Source: Dyadobacter sediminis
GTDB lineage: Bacteria; Bacteroidota; Bacteroidia; Cytophagales; Spirosomataceae
Length of the DNA: 64,000 bases
NCBI RefSeq assembly: GCF_005860765.1
Contig: NZ_VCEI01000028.1
Span: 186,001-250,000, forward strand
Reading direction: 5' to 3'
This document shows positions 56,141 to 64,000 of the stretch, in pieces. The translations under genes were made by a program, and so were the position numbers. Position 1 is the first letter of the stretch, and each line of letters opens with the position of its first letter. The notes beneath the pieces are model-generated. The model was not told where the DNA came from. It saw only the letters and a list, made by a program, of their open reading frames with translations, and ran no database searches.

Positions 56141-56145
56141 CAAAT

Positions 56146-56180
56146 CAAACATATTTTCTTTAAACACAATCGTTATCAAA
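56146..56180 (-). promoter_or_regulatory. Promoter of tdk
   Basis: On the minus strand TTTG (56177-56180) and TATGTTTG (56146-56153) are 23 bases apart. The -7 box is a perfect match; the spacing is a little long. Confidence 0.6.
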
Positions 56181-56194
56181 AGCTCATATTCGTT

Positions 56195-57304
56195 ATGCCG
56201 GATAATTTAAACGTAAATGCACTTAACCAATATGCCGCGAGGTTTACTACCACTGTTTTAAATGAAGTATACCGGACGCAGGATATAATTACCGGAGCGG
56301 GTTTGCTGAAACTTACGCCGGTCAGACAAGTAAATCTGGGGATTTTAAACAGGTTGTTTGAAGAATGGAAAAACAATGCGGAAACATTTCGGAGTCCGTA
56401 TTTTGATTATGCGAATGAAGAAGTAAGGGAAGCTCTTGAGGCATTTATGAACACGGCCTCGCAACATATTGCTGTAAAACGTCAGGATCTTGAACCTTTG
56501 CTGACCGATTCTGTAAAGGAATCCCTGAAATTGCTGCTTACACCCATTGCCTATTTTGAAGAAAAAATCAGGGCTACGCCGGATTCTGAATTTACACATG
56601 AAAAAGCGGAGCAGCTGTTAAAATATACACATATCCATAAAGGAATTGCAGAAGCAATGCTTGGCCGTCTTACCGACAGCGGCTCCGTTTCCGTTTATCA
56701 GACACAGGCCGTAAGCTGGTTATATGAAATCAAGGCCAATCCGGATTTGCTGGACGATACAGAACCTTATGTGTTGCAGTTTTCTGATATATTCCCGATC
56801 AATCTGAATGAACTCAGGCCGAAAGAAATCGGGAAACCGGTCCAGTCCAATATAAAGAATGAATCCAAATCCTTTTTTGATTCTGCTCTGAATGAACTGG
56901 AACCTTCATCTGCTAAGCCCGGGCCTTCCCGCGCCGAGCCGGTTTCTGCCGTTATCAGCGAGATCGTTTCCAAGACAAGCACGCCGGAAAGGGATTCGTT
57001 GAACAATCGTTTCAAAGTTGATATTCCAAAGCCGACCGAAGACAAATCCTACGGAAATGTTCCTGTTAAAGTAGAAAGTATTGCCGGTTCCATTCCTTTG
57101 GGCCAGCGTTTTATGTTCGTAAATCAGCTTTTTAACAAAAACAGCGAGCATTTTGAAAAAGCAATTTACGAACTGGATATGGTCAAGAGTTTTGAAGAAG
57201 CGCAAAATCTGATCTGGCACCGGTATGCATCCAAGTATGCATGGGATGTAAATGGGGAAGCCGTATCTGCATTGCTGGCAATTGTAAAAAGAAAATTTGC
57301 CTGA
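56195..57304 (+). CDS. Conserved Bacteroidota protein of unknown function
   Basis: 369 residues without a signal peptide or membrane helix. The N-terminal 220 residues are mostly helical. A Pro/Ser/Lys-rich linker follows at about 225-290. The C-terminal 75 residues read GSIPLGQRFMFVNQLFNK, then a helical part with FEEAQNLIWHRYA. I have the impression that this C-terminal block recurs in many Bacteroidota proteins of unknown role. It is divergent from tdk. Its terminator seems to lie inside the next, convergent gene at 57381-57417. Confidence 0.8.
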   Translation: MPDNLNVNALNQYAARFTTTVLNEVYRTQDIITGAGLLKLTPVRQVNLGILNRLFEEWKNNAETFRSPYFDYANEEVREALEAFMNTASQHIAVKRQDLEPLLTDSVKESLKLLLTPIAYFEEKIRATPDSEFTHEKAEQLLKYTHIHKGIAEAMLGRLTDSGSVSVYQTQAVSWLYEIKANPDLLDDTEPYVLQFSDIFPINLNELRPKEIGKPVQSNIKNESKSFFDSALNELEPSSAKPGPSRAEPVSAVISEIVSKTSTPERDSLNNRFKVDIPKPTEDKSYGNVPVKVESIAGSIPLGQRFMFVNQLFNKNSEHFEKAIYELDMVKSFEEAQNLIWHRYASKYAWDVNGEAVSALLAIVKRKFA

Positions 57305-57325
57305 AATTGCAAGCTAATATTTAAT

Positions 57326-58186
57326 TTAACCCTGAGCATACGCCGATACTAACCGCAGGAACAATTCCCGGGCATTTACAAGAGCTTCTGAATTGATTTT
57401 CAGAAGCTCTTTTTTTTCGTCAGCAAAGGCAATCAGATGCTCGGTCGGGATGTTTCCTACAAGCTCATCCTGCGCCATCGGACAGCCGCCATAGCCGAGC
57501 AGCACGCCGTCAAAACGCCGGCAGCCTGCGGTATATGCGGCATTTATTTTTTGTCTCCAGTTGCCAGGCTTGGAATGAAAATGGGCACCGAATTCCAGAT
57601 TTGGATAAGCTGCAATAAGTTGTGAAAACAGGGCGTGAATATCATCTTCCCGGGCAATCCCGATTGTATCGGCAAGAGAGAATTTTGTAATTCCCAATTC
57701 GGCAAGTTCATGTATTTTATCCAGCGTATAGGCTACATTCCAGAAATCACCGTAAGGATTGCCAAATCCCATGGAAATGTAAATCACAAGTTCTTTGCCA
57801 TTTTCCGTGCACAATGCTGCGATGCTTCGGGTTTTCTCAAAAGATTGCCGGACCGTAGCATTTGCATTCCGCAGCTGAAACGTTTCCGAAATTGAAAAAG
57901 GATAGCCCAGAACCTGAATCTGCCCAAAGCGGCAGGCTTCCATGGCGCCCCGTTCATTGGCAACAATGGCGAGCAGCCGGGAATCAGTTCCTGAAAGGTC
58001 CAGATGATCCAGCAACCGGGCCGTATCGCTTACCTGTGGCATTGCTTTAGGCGAAACAAAGCTTCCGAAATCAATCGTGTGAAATCCGACTTTCAGCAAT
58101 TGATTAAGGTAAGCGGCTTTTTTCTCCGTCGGAATAAAATGCGGAAAGCCCTGCCATGCATCCCGCGGACATTCGATGATTTTCAT
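57326..58186 (-). CDS. HMG-CoA lyase-like enzyme
   Basis: 286 residues of the HMGL/DRE-TIM barrel family. ECPRDAWQG opens the barrel (family: ECPRDGLQ), FGSFVSPKAMPQVSD follows, then FSLADTIGIA, FGAHFHSKPGNW, and the cysteine loop GCPMAQDELVGN. HMG-CoA lyase cleaves HMG-CoA to acetyl-CoA and acetoacetate in leucine breakdown; relatives use other acyl chains. The glutamine after Trp fits lyase, but the substrate is inferred. Its 3' coding end contains a plus-strand terminator for the neighbouring gene. Confidence 0.88.
   Translation of the reverse strand: MKIIECPRDAWQGFPHFIPTEKKAAYLNQLLKVGFHTIDFGSFVSPKAMPQVSDTARLLDHLDLSGTDSRLLAIVANERGAMEACRFGQIQVLGYPFSISETFQLRNANATVRQSFEKTRSIAALCTENGKELVIYISMGFGNPYGDFWNVAYTLDKIHELAELGITKFSLADTIGIAREDDIHALFSQLIAAYPNLEFGAHFHSKPGNWRQKINAAYTAGCRRFDGVLLGYGGCPMAQDELVGNIPTEHLIAFADEKKELLKINSEALVNARELFLRLVSAYAQG
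57381..57417 (+). terminator. Terminator embedded in the HMG-CoA lyase-like gene
   Basis: A perfect 12-bp stem AGAGCTTCTGAA/TTCAGAAGCTCT (57381-57392 with 57399-57410) with a 6-base loop is followed by seven more T on the plus strand. It is oriented to stop transcripts of the gene ending at 57304, yet it lies within minus-strand codons for a Lys-Lys-Glu-Leu-Leu region. Confidence 0.75.
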
Positions 58187-58288
58187 GTCCTTTCCATAAC
58201 CGTTTTATAAAATCAGTCAAGTAATTACAAAGAACCATTTGAAACTACAAGTTTTTGAAACTTAGTCTTCATCAAACGATTTTTCCTT

Positions 58289-58344
58289 TAAAAGCTAAAA
58301 GCTAAAAGCTAAAAGCTAAAAGCTAAAAGCTAAAAGCTAAAAGC
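58289..58344. repeat. Eight tandem TAAAAGC heptamers
   Basis: Eight perfect 7-base units from 58289 to 58344. The array ends 3 bases before the stop codon of the epimerase gene and lies about 100 bases upstream of the HMG-CoA lyase-like gene, both on the minus strand. The unit is not a multiple of three, so copy-number changes would shift any frame; here it is intergenic. Confidence 0.95.
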
Positions 58345-58347
58345 TAC

Positions 58348-59409
58348 TTATTTCAGAATCGGGGCAAGCTCTTTTTCGTTTTCAGCCAGCCATGCTGTAA
58401 TTTCCTCAACAATCTGCCGGATGCCAATCTGCGGTTTCCAGCCTGTAAGTGCTGTAACCTTACTGTTATCGGTAACATAAAGACGTATATCCGCAGTACG
58501 GTTTTCCGGAACAACTTTGATCGGAATGGTTTTGCCGGTTACTTCCTGACAGATTCCGGTGAGTTCCTGTAAAGAAGCACTGCTTTCCAGACCGCCGCCG
58601 GCATTAAGGATTTCTCCGTTAACCTGATCCAGATTGTGGAGCTGCCAGTCAATCAGACGGTACAGATCGGCAACATGCAGCATATCTCTGATCTGCTTTC
58701 CGGTACCGCCGTAACCGAAGTAACCAAGTTGCTGTTCAAAATAATGTTTGGCAATCCATAACACCATCACGCCCTGATCTACTTTTCCCATTTGCCACGG
58801 ACCGGTAATGACGCCGCAGCGGTTAATCACCGTTTTCAGGTTGTAAAATTCATTGTATTCCTGAATAATCAGTTCCGAAGCAAGTTTCGTAGTTCCGTAC
58901 AAAGAACGCGCGCCATTCAGCGGAAAGTCTTCGGCAATTCCTTTGGCAGAAACACCCGCAACCGGCTGCTCGTCCGACAGGGCAAACCGTGTTTCTTCTT
59001 CAATGAAATTCAGCGTTTCAATTGTTTTTATCGGATAAACCCGGCTTGTGGAAAGAAAAATAAAGCCCGCTTTGTGTTTCAGTGCATAATTCAGGCAGTT
59101 GACAGTTCCGACAAGGTTTGTATTGATCAGATAATCTGGCGTCCCATCCAGTCCGGCAAGTACCGAAGGTTCCGCCGAAGCTTCTATGACCGTATCCACC
59201 GCAGGAATCGCATCAAAATCTTCTTTATTGCGTATATCGCCATGAACAAACTCGACGCCGTGTTTTTTCAGTCTGCTGAGGTTCAGCTCGGAACCGCGCC
59301 TTTTAAGATTGTCAAGTGCATAAACCTGATAATCAGGGTAATTCGTTTTTAAAGAAATCGCCAAAGCAGATCCTACAAATCCGGCGCCCCCAGTAATTAA
59401 AATTTTCAT
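58348..59409 (-). CDS. NAD-dependent sugar-nucleotide epimerase
   Basis: 353 residues, extended SDR family. The NAD-binding ITGGAGFVGSALA and HGDIRN are followed by the catalytic region STSRVYP and YGTTK (Tyr-x-x-x-Lys). The ASAEPSVLAGLDGTPDYL segment and overall pattern resemble CDP-paratose/tyvelose 2-epimerase (RfbE-like). The exact sugar is uncertain. It stands alone rather than in a surface-sugar cluster. A TACCTTTG element lies 41 bases upstream. Confidence 0.88.
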   Translation of the reverse strand: MKILITGGAGFVGSALAISLKTNYPDYQVYALDNLKRRGSELNLSRLKKHGVEFVHGDIRNKEDFDAIPAVDTVIEASAEPSVLAGLDGTPDYLINTNLVGTVNCLNYALKHKAGFIFLSTSRVYPIKTIETLNFIEEETRFALSDEQPVAGVSAKGIAEDFPLNGARSLYGTTKLASELIIQEYNEFYNLKTVINRCGVITGPWQMGKVDQGVMVLWIAKHYFEQQLGYFGYGGTGKQIRDMLHVADLYRLIDWQLHNLDQVNGEILNAGGGLESSASLQELTGICQEVTGKTIPIKVVPENRTADIRLYVTDNSKVTALTGWKPQIGIRQIVEEITAWLAENEKELAPILK

Positions 59410-59449
59410 AAAAGTTTGAAAAACGAGAATGTGTGAATAAATGAAAAGT

Positions 59450-59457
59450 CAAAGGTA
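59450..59457 (-). promoter_or_regulatory. -7 element of the epimerase promoter
   Basis: On the minus strand TACCTTTG matches TAnnTTTG, 41 bases before the ATG at 59409. Confidence 0.55.
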
Positions 59458-59545
59458 GGAGATTCTGCAAGAACAGGTATGAATGCGTATCACATTTATA
59501 TTATCCCGTAAATACATTTAAATTATTAATTCTGAATAAAATAAA

Positions 59546-59553
59546 TATTTTTG
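59546..59553 (+). promoter_or_regulatory. -7 element of the TonB/MG2 operon promoter
   Basis: TATTTTTG matches TAnnTTTG, 100 bases before the first ATG at 59653. The surrounding DNA is strongly AT-rich and the -33 box is unclear. Confidence 0.5.
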
Positions 59554-59652
59554 AAATGAAGTATGTAACTCATGCTCACAACTTTAATTGACATCCCCGA
59601 ACTGCATCCAGTAAATCTGTTTTAATGGTGTTGAACAAAAATTTCACAATAC

Positions 59653-60384
59653 ATGCGCTTATCTATTTCTTTCTTTATTCTGTCGGTTTGTATTGCCTTG
59701 AAATCCTTTGGCCAGAACGAACTTACAAACGCATCTTCGGTCAGGGAAACGATAGCGTATCCGGTTGCATTGTACAAAGCGGCCACTGCGCAATCGCAGA
59801 ATCTTTACAATGGAAGGCAATATTACGTCTATGACTCCAAGTCAGAAGAACACCAGTTTTTTCAGGACAGAAAATGGAAAAAGGGAAGTATATTTTACGA
59901 CGGCCAGCGATTCGACAGCATTCCGATGCTTTACGATATTTTTAAAGATGAGTTGGTTATCAAGCATTTCAACGGCGATGATTTGCTGCTGCAATCTGAA
60001 AAAACGGATTATTTCGAGGTGAACGGGCATCATTTTGAAAGGCTTGAAGCCGGTAAGCAAATAAATGAACAAATGCGGACCGGATTTTATGACATTTTAT
60101 ACAATGGGAAAACCCGCACGCTTGTCCGCCGGTCCAAACAGCGGCAGGAAACGATTCAGGAAAAAAGAGTAACTGCGCTCTTTCCGCAGAAAGACTTTTT
60201 TTATATCAGTAAAGACGGGCGCTACAATGCGGTCCATTCCAGAAAATCAGTTTTCAACCTGTTTCCGGAACATAAAAAAGAACTGCGGAAAGTACTGAAA
60301 GATCAGAAGATCAGCTTCAAAAAGAACCGCGAACTGGCTATTGCCAGGATTGTTGCAGCTTATGACGAACTAGCCAGGCTATGA
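59653..60384 (+). CDS. Secreted protein of unknown function
   Basis: 243 residues with a signal peptide ending SFGQ. The mature part starts with an ordered polar region (YNGRQYYVYD, then RFDSIPMLYDIFKDELVI) and ends in a basic helical region with ELRKVLKDQKISFKKNR. I recognise no family. Its stop overlaps the next gene's start by ATGA at 60381-60384, so the two are translationally coupled. It probably serves the TonB receptor, for example by binding the ligand or aiding assembly (inference). Confidence 0.82.
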   Translation: MRLSISFFILSVCIALKSFGQNELTNASSVRETIAYPVALYKAATAQSQNLYNGRQYYVYDSKSEEHQFFQDRKWKKGSIFYDGQRFDSIPMLYDIFKDELVIKHFNGDDLLLQSEKTDYFEVNGHHFERLEAGKQINEQMRTGFYDILYNGKTRTLVRRSKQRQETIQEKRVTALFPQKDFFYISKDGRYNAVHSRKSVFNLFPEHKKELRKVLKDQKISFKKNRELAIARIVAAYDELARL

Positions 60385-63152
60385 AAATAACTTTACTTCT
60401 GACCGTTCTGTTTTGTTCACTTTTTTTCTCTGCAAGTACATTTGCACAGCAAACTGCTGAAAAAAAGCTGACCATGCGCCTCGATTCTGCACGCTTTGCT
60501 GATTTTGTAAATCAGGTGGAAACGCAGACGGGTTACTATTTTTATTACGATGCCGCCCGCTTCGACAGCCTTACGCTGGATCTTGACGTAAAGGATTTGT
60601 CCGTGCGCGAAGTACTGGATCAGGTTTTCAAAGGCTCTGAATTTGAATATGCCATTGATGCGCAGAAAAGGGTCTACATCACACAGGAAAAAAGAATCAT
60701 TACGCAGCTTACACCGGGCCTTTTTGAACCAGACAAAGCGGATGATTCGAGTGCAGTTGCCTATTATGGTCCGGAAAGTGATGCGAAGGATAAGCTGCTG
60801 TCAACGGCTGAAAGCAAAATTCATGAAATCGGGATTAAAAAGCACCGGATTACGCCTGGAAATTCGACCATAACCGGGTATGTACGCAATGCGGTCACCG
60901 GCGAGCCGGTCATTGGTGCTGCTGTTTTCATCGAGTCGCCTTCAATCGGTGTCTCCACCGATGCGCTCGGATTTTACTCGCTGACTATCCCGCGCGGCAA
61001 GCAGCAGGTCAGAATAAAAAGCACCGGTATGCGTGAAACCCGGCGTCAGGTTGTACTTTATTCCGACGGAAAGCTGGACGTTGAAATGCGTGAAAGTGTT
61101 ATTGCATTGAAAGAAGTAGCGGTAAAAGCCGGAATGGACCGAAACGTGGTCGGAACGCAGATGGGAACTGTAAAACTGACGATCAAAAACCTCAAACAGG
61201 TCCCAACGGTTTTTGGAGAAACGGACCTTTTAAGAACCGTACTTACGCTGCCCGGCATCAAATCGGTAGGAGAGAACAGTACCGGCCTGAACGTACGAGG
61301 AGGTTCTACGGACCAGAATCTTATTCAGTTCAACGATGCAGTTATTTACAATCCGTCCCACCTTTTCGGCTTCTTTTCGGCATTCAATCCCGATGTTCTG
61401 AAAGATGTGGAAATTTATAAAAGCACGATCCCTGCAAAGTTCGGCGGAAGATTGTCTTCGGTACTGGACATCAACAGCCGCGACGGGAACAAGAAAAAAT
61501 TCAATGCTTCCGGCGGAATCGGGTTGGTAACGGGCCGGCTTACGCTAGAAGGACCGCTTGTAAAAGACAAAACCTCCTTTCTGATCGGTGGCCGTTCCAC
61601 TTATTCCAACTGGCTTATCAAAACGCTGGATAATGAGAATTTCAACAAAAGTTCGGCTTCATTTTACGATGTCAATTTGCATGTAAGTCATGAAATCAAT
61701 GAAAAAAACAGCCTTTTCCTGACAGGATATATCAGTGACGACCGTTTCCGTTTATACGGCGACACGCTTTATACTTATCAGAACCAGCTGGCTTCCTTGA
61801 AGTGGAAACATACTTTCAATGCAAAACTTTACAGTGTTTTTACCGCTTCGCACAGCAAATATCAGTACGCAATGGGCGCAGCAGGTTTACCGCTTAATTC
61901 CTTTGACCTGAAATTTGACATTAACCAGTCCAGCTTCAAGGCGGACCTCAGTTATATACTGCATCCGAAACATACGGTTGACTTCGGTTTCAGCACGACT
62001 TACTACAAATTACATCCCGGCTCTTTCCAGCCAAAAGGAGCCGAGTCGCTCATTGTTCCCGATGAACTGGAACCCGAGCAGGGAACCGAAAGTGCCTTGT
62101 ACATTGAAGATAAATTTGAAGTAAGCCCGCGCCTTTCCATTACCGCCGGAATCCGTTATTCATTTTTTCAGTACCTGGGGCCAAGGAATGTAAATACCTA
62201 TCTGCCGGGGTTTCCGATCGACTATATTTATCAGGAAGGCGTTCAGAAGTATGAAGCCGGTAAAAAGATCAAAACCTACGGCGGCCCCGAGTTTCGTGCT
62301 TCGTTACGTTACAGCATTTTTGATAACCTGTCTTTGAAAGTCAGTTACAATACCTTACGGCAGTACATTCATTTGCTCACAAATACCATGACCGTTTCTC
62401 CGACTGATATCTGGAAACTGAGCGATTCGTACATCAAGCCGCAGATCGGTGATCAGATTTCCGTGGGGCTTTACAGAAACCTGCGGGGCAATAAAGTGGA
62501 AGTTTCACTGGAAGGATATTACAAGAACATCCAGAACTTTCTGGATTACAAAGGCGGTGATTCCCTGATTATGAACCACAACATTGAAGCTGCGGTAATT
62601 ACGACCAAAGCCAAAGCATACGGAATTGAATTCATGATCAAGAAAATGACCGGAAAGCTGAACGGATGGCTTGGTTACACGTATGCACGCACACTTTTGA
62701 GAGCTGTTGACCGCGAATCGCCCGATGCACCGAACGACGGTAATTTTTACCCGAGCAACTACGACAAGCCGCATGATCTGACGCTGATTTCCAACTACCG
62801 GTTTTCGCACCGTTTCAGCTTCTCGTTCAATTTCACGTACAGTACAGGCCGGCCGTATACGCCTCCGATCGGGAAATACATGATTGATGGCGCACAGCGG
62901 GTTTATTACGCAGATCGCAATCAGTTCCGCATTCCGGATTATTACAGAACAGACGTTGCCATCAATATTGAAGGAAACCACCGTGTGAAAAAACTGGCGC
63001 ACAGTTCATGGACATTCGCTGTGTATAATTTATTGGGCAGGAAAAATCCGACTTCCGTTTATTTTCAGACCGTTGGAGGGAAAGTCAATGGGTACCAGCT
63101 GTCGATTTTTGGCCAGCCCATTCCAACCGTTACTTACAATTTCAGGTTTTGA
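60381..63152 (+). CDS. TonB-dependent receptor with STN domain
   Basis: 923 residues. Signal peptide ending TFAQ; STN domain at about 28-100 (FADFVNQVETQTGYYFYYD); carboxypeptidase-like CarbopepD_reg domain at about 162-240 (TITGYVRNAVTGEPVIGAA). The plug follows at about 270-390 (VPTVFGETDLLRTVLTLPGI, NVRGGSTDQNLIQFN), then the beta barrel to the end. The STN domain can signal to an anti-sigma factor, but no sigma/anti-sigma pair is in the window. There is no SusD partner, so it is not a typical SusC pair. It sits between a secreted unknown and an MG2 protein. Confidence 0.95.
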   Translation: MKITLLLTVLFCSLFFSASTFAQQTAEKKLTMRLDSARFADFVNQVETQTGYYFYYDAARFDSLTLDLDVKDLSVREVLDQVFKGSEFEYAIDAQKRVYITQEKRIITQLTPGLFEPDKADDSSAVAYYGPESDAKDKLLSTAESKIHEIGIKKHRITPGNSTITGYVRNAVTGEPVIGAAVFIESPSIGVSTDALGFYSLTIPRGKQQVRIKSTGMRETRRQVVLYSDGKLDVEMRESVIALKEVAVKAGMDRNVVGTQMGTVKLTIKNLKQVPTVFGETDLLRTVLTLPGIKSVGENSTGLNVRGGSTDQNLIQFNDAVIYNPSHLFGFFSAFNPDVLKDVEIYKSTIPAKFGGRLSSVLDINSRDGNKKKFNASGGIGLVTGRLTLEGPLVKDKTSFLIGGRSTYSNWLIKTLDNENFNKSSASFYDVNLHVSHEINEKNSLFLTGYISDDRFRLYGDTLYTYQNQLASLKWKHTFNAKLYSVFTASHSKYQYAMGAAGLPLNSFDLKFDINQSSFKADLSYILHPKHTVDFGFSTTYYKLHPGSFQPKGAESLIVPDELEPEQGTESALYIEDKFEVSPRLSITAGIRYSFFQYLGPRNVNTYLPGFPIDYIYQEGVQKYEAGKKIKTYGGPEFRASLRYSIFDNLSLKVSYNTLRQYIHLLTNTMTVSPTDIWKLSDSYIKPQIGDQISVGLYRNLRGNKVEVSLEGYYKNIQNFLDYKGGDSLIMNHNIEAAVITTKAKAYGIEFMIKKMTGKLNGWLGYTYARTLLRAVDRESPDAPNDGNFYPSNYDKPHDLTLISNYRFSHRFSFSFNFTYSTGRPYTPPIGKYMIDGAQRVYYADRNQFRIPDYYRTDVAINIEGNHRVKKLAHSSWTFAVYNLLGRKNPTSVYFQTVGGKVNGYQLSIFGQPIPTVTYNFRF

Positions 63153-63200
63153 TCCAGAGAAGCCTTGAAGCAAATATGTTCATTGTTTACAACGATTGCC

Positions 63201-64000
63201 ATGAAAGCTAGAATTGCTGTTTTTCTCTGTTTTGTAATTTCTGTCTGCTGTTTTCAGGCATTTGCACAGGATGATGCCATGGTCAAATCCATTCAGCAAA
63301 GGTTCGGGCTTTATACGGGAAACATGATCCAGGAAAAAATGTACGTTCATCTGGACCGTCCGTTTTATCTGATCGGGGAAACCGTATGGTTCAAAGCGTA
63401 TAATCTAAGCGGTTCGTCGCATCGTTTTCTGGATATGAGCAAAGTGGCTTATTTTGAAGTGCTCGATGCAGAAAACAATGCATTGATACAAACCAAGTTC
63501 GCCCTTTCAGGCGGCAAGGGAAACGGCTCGCTTCTGATTCCGTCTACTTTGGTGAGCGGCGTTTACAAAGTCCGCTGCTATACAAACTGGATGAAGAATT
63601 TTGATCCTGGCTACTATTATGAAACATTTGTTTCCATCGTCAATCCGTTTGTAAGATTTGATCCCGGGCGTACTGTAAAAGCAGAAGGAAAGTATGATTT
63701 GCAGTTTTTCCCTGAAGGCGGGCATCTGGTTAGAAACATCAAAAGCAAAGTTGCTTTCCGCGCCACAAGCCAGGACGGTCTCGGAATAAATTTCAAAGGT
63801 GTACTGTTGAACAATCAGAACGATACGCTGCAGACATTCAGCCCGCAAAAGAACGGAATCGGGTTTTTTATGCATACGCCGCAGGAAGGCAGTTATAAAG
63901 CAGTCATTACGGACAGCAAAGGACAGCAATATGAGTATGCGCTGCCGGCTGCAGCAGAGCAGGGCTATGCCATGCAAGTAACCGATTCAACGAGTAACAT
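63201..64000 (+). CDS. MG2-domain (alpha-2-macroglobulin-like) secreted protein, N-terminal part
   Basis: The frame is open to the window end, so only about 266 codons are seen. I translated it directly: signal peptide ending FAQ, then MYVHLDRPFYLIGETVWFKA, the MG2-like signature common in large Bacteroidota surface proteins, and further beta domains (LQFFPEGGHLVRNI, KVAFRATSQDGLGI). Such proteins often continue to over 700 residues and may end in a TonB-plug-like domain. It starts 48 bases after the receptor stop and is probably in the same operon. Confidence 0.88.
   Translation, partial: MKARIAVFLCFVISVCCFQAFAQDDAMVKSIQQRFGLYTGNMIQEKMYVHLDRPFYLIGETVWFKAYNLSGSSHRFLDMSKVAYFEVLDAENNALIQTKFALSGGKGNGSLLIPSTLVSGVYKVRCYTNWMKNFDPGYYYETFVSIVNPFVRFDPGRTVKAEGKYDLQFFPEGGHLVRNIKSKVAFRATSQDGLGINFKGVLLNNQNDTLQTFSPQKNGIGFFMHTPQEGSYKAVITDSKGQQYEYALPAAAEQGYAMQVTDSTSN

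Noticed and set aside
58289-58344. The heptamer array as a CRISPR
   Set aside because: The units are 7 bases and directly adjacent, with no spacers and no cas genes nearby.

Overview
The window comes from a member of the Bacteroidota, most likely the Cytophagales; a Dyadobacter/Spirosoma-like organism is my inference. The evidence is: promoters of the TAnnTTTG type; many lipoproteins and OmpA, TPM, fasciclin and MG2 proteins typical of the phylum; a STN-domain TonB-dependent receptor; a PorE-like envelope protein; and the neighbourhoods rpsL-rpsG-fusA-rpsJ, uppS-bamA-ompH-ompH and rplQ-carA-eno. No rRNA, tRNA, CRISPR array, insertion sequence, prophage or integration site was recognised.

Layout. 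0-11 kb is mostly on the minus strand: the end of a sugar transporter, a POT peptide transporter with an M13 lipoprotein peptidase, a membrane coiled-coil protein, a LemA-TPM-TPM operon, a short DASH-type photolyase/cryptochrome and a PorE-like lipoprotein. 11-30.5 kb is the ribosomal protein supercluster on the plus strand: rpsL-rpsG, fusA-rpsJ, then rplC to rpsD including secY, map, infA and rpmJ, then rpoA-rplQ. It is cut into several transcription units by clear terminators and promoters. 30.5-37 kb holds carA, eno, a DivIC-like gene, gpmI, a small lipoprotein and a second copy of the coiled-coil protein. 37-41 kb is a minus-strand group: PPK2, RdgB, a double FKBP lipoprotein and NrnA. 41-45 kb has ndk, a fasciclin lipoprotein, a DUF1080 protein and a two-gene sensor system whose kinase carries pentapeptide repeats. 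45-52 kb is the outer-membrane assembly group uppS-bamA-ompH-ompH plus a large secreted Ig-like protein. 52-59.5 kb holds lspA, proline dehydrogenase, a DAHP synthase-chorismate mutase fusion, thymidine kinase, a conserved unknown, an HMG-CoA-lyase-like enzyme and a sugar-nucleotide epimerase. 59.6-64 kb is an operon of a secreted unknown, a TonB-dependent receptor and an MG2-type protein that runs off the window.

How the genes fit together. Most of the window is growth machinery: translation, the RNA polymerase alpha subunit, Sec export, lower glycolysis, nucleotide pools and envelope assembly. The accessory interest lies in the pentapeptide-repeat LytS/LytTR pair, the two paralogous membrane coiled-coil proteins, the shortened DASH gene, the TonB/MG2 operon, a heptanucleotide repeat, and a terminator for one gene embedded in the coding sequence of its convergent neighbour. 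I did not find a convincing, wholly new multi-gene system such as a defence or secretion island. The best candidates for undescribed biology are the sensor pair and the terminal operon.
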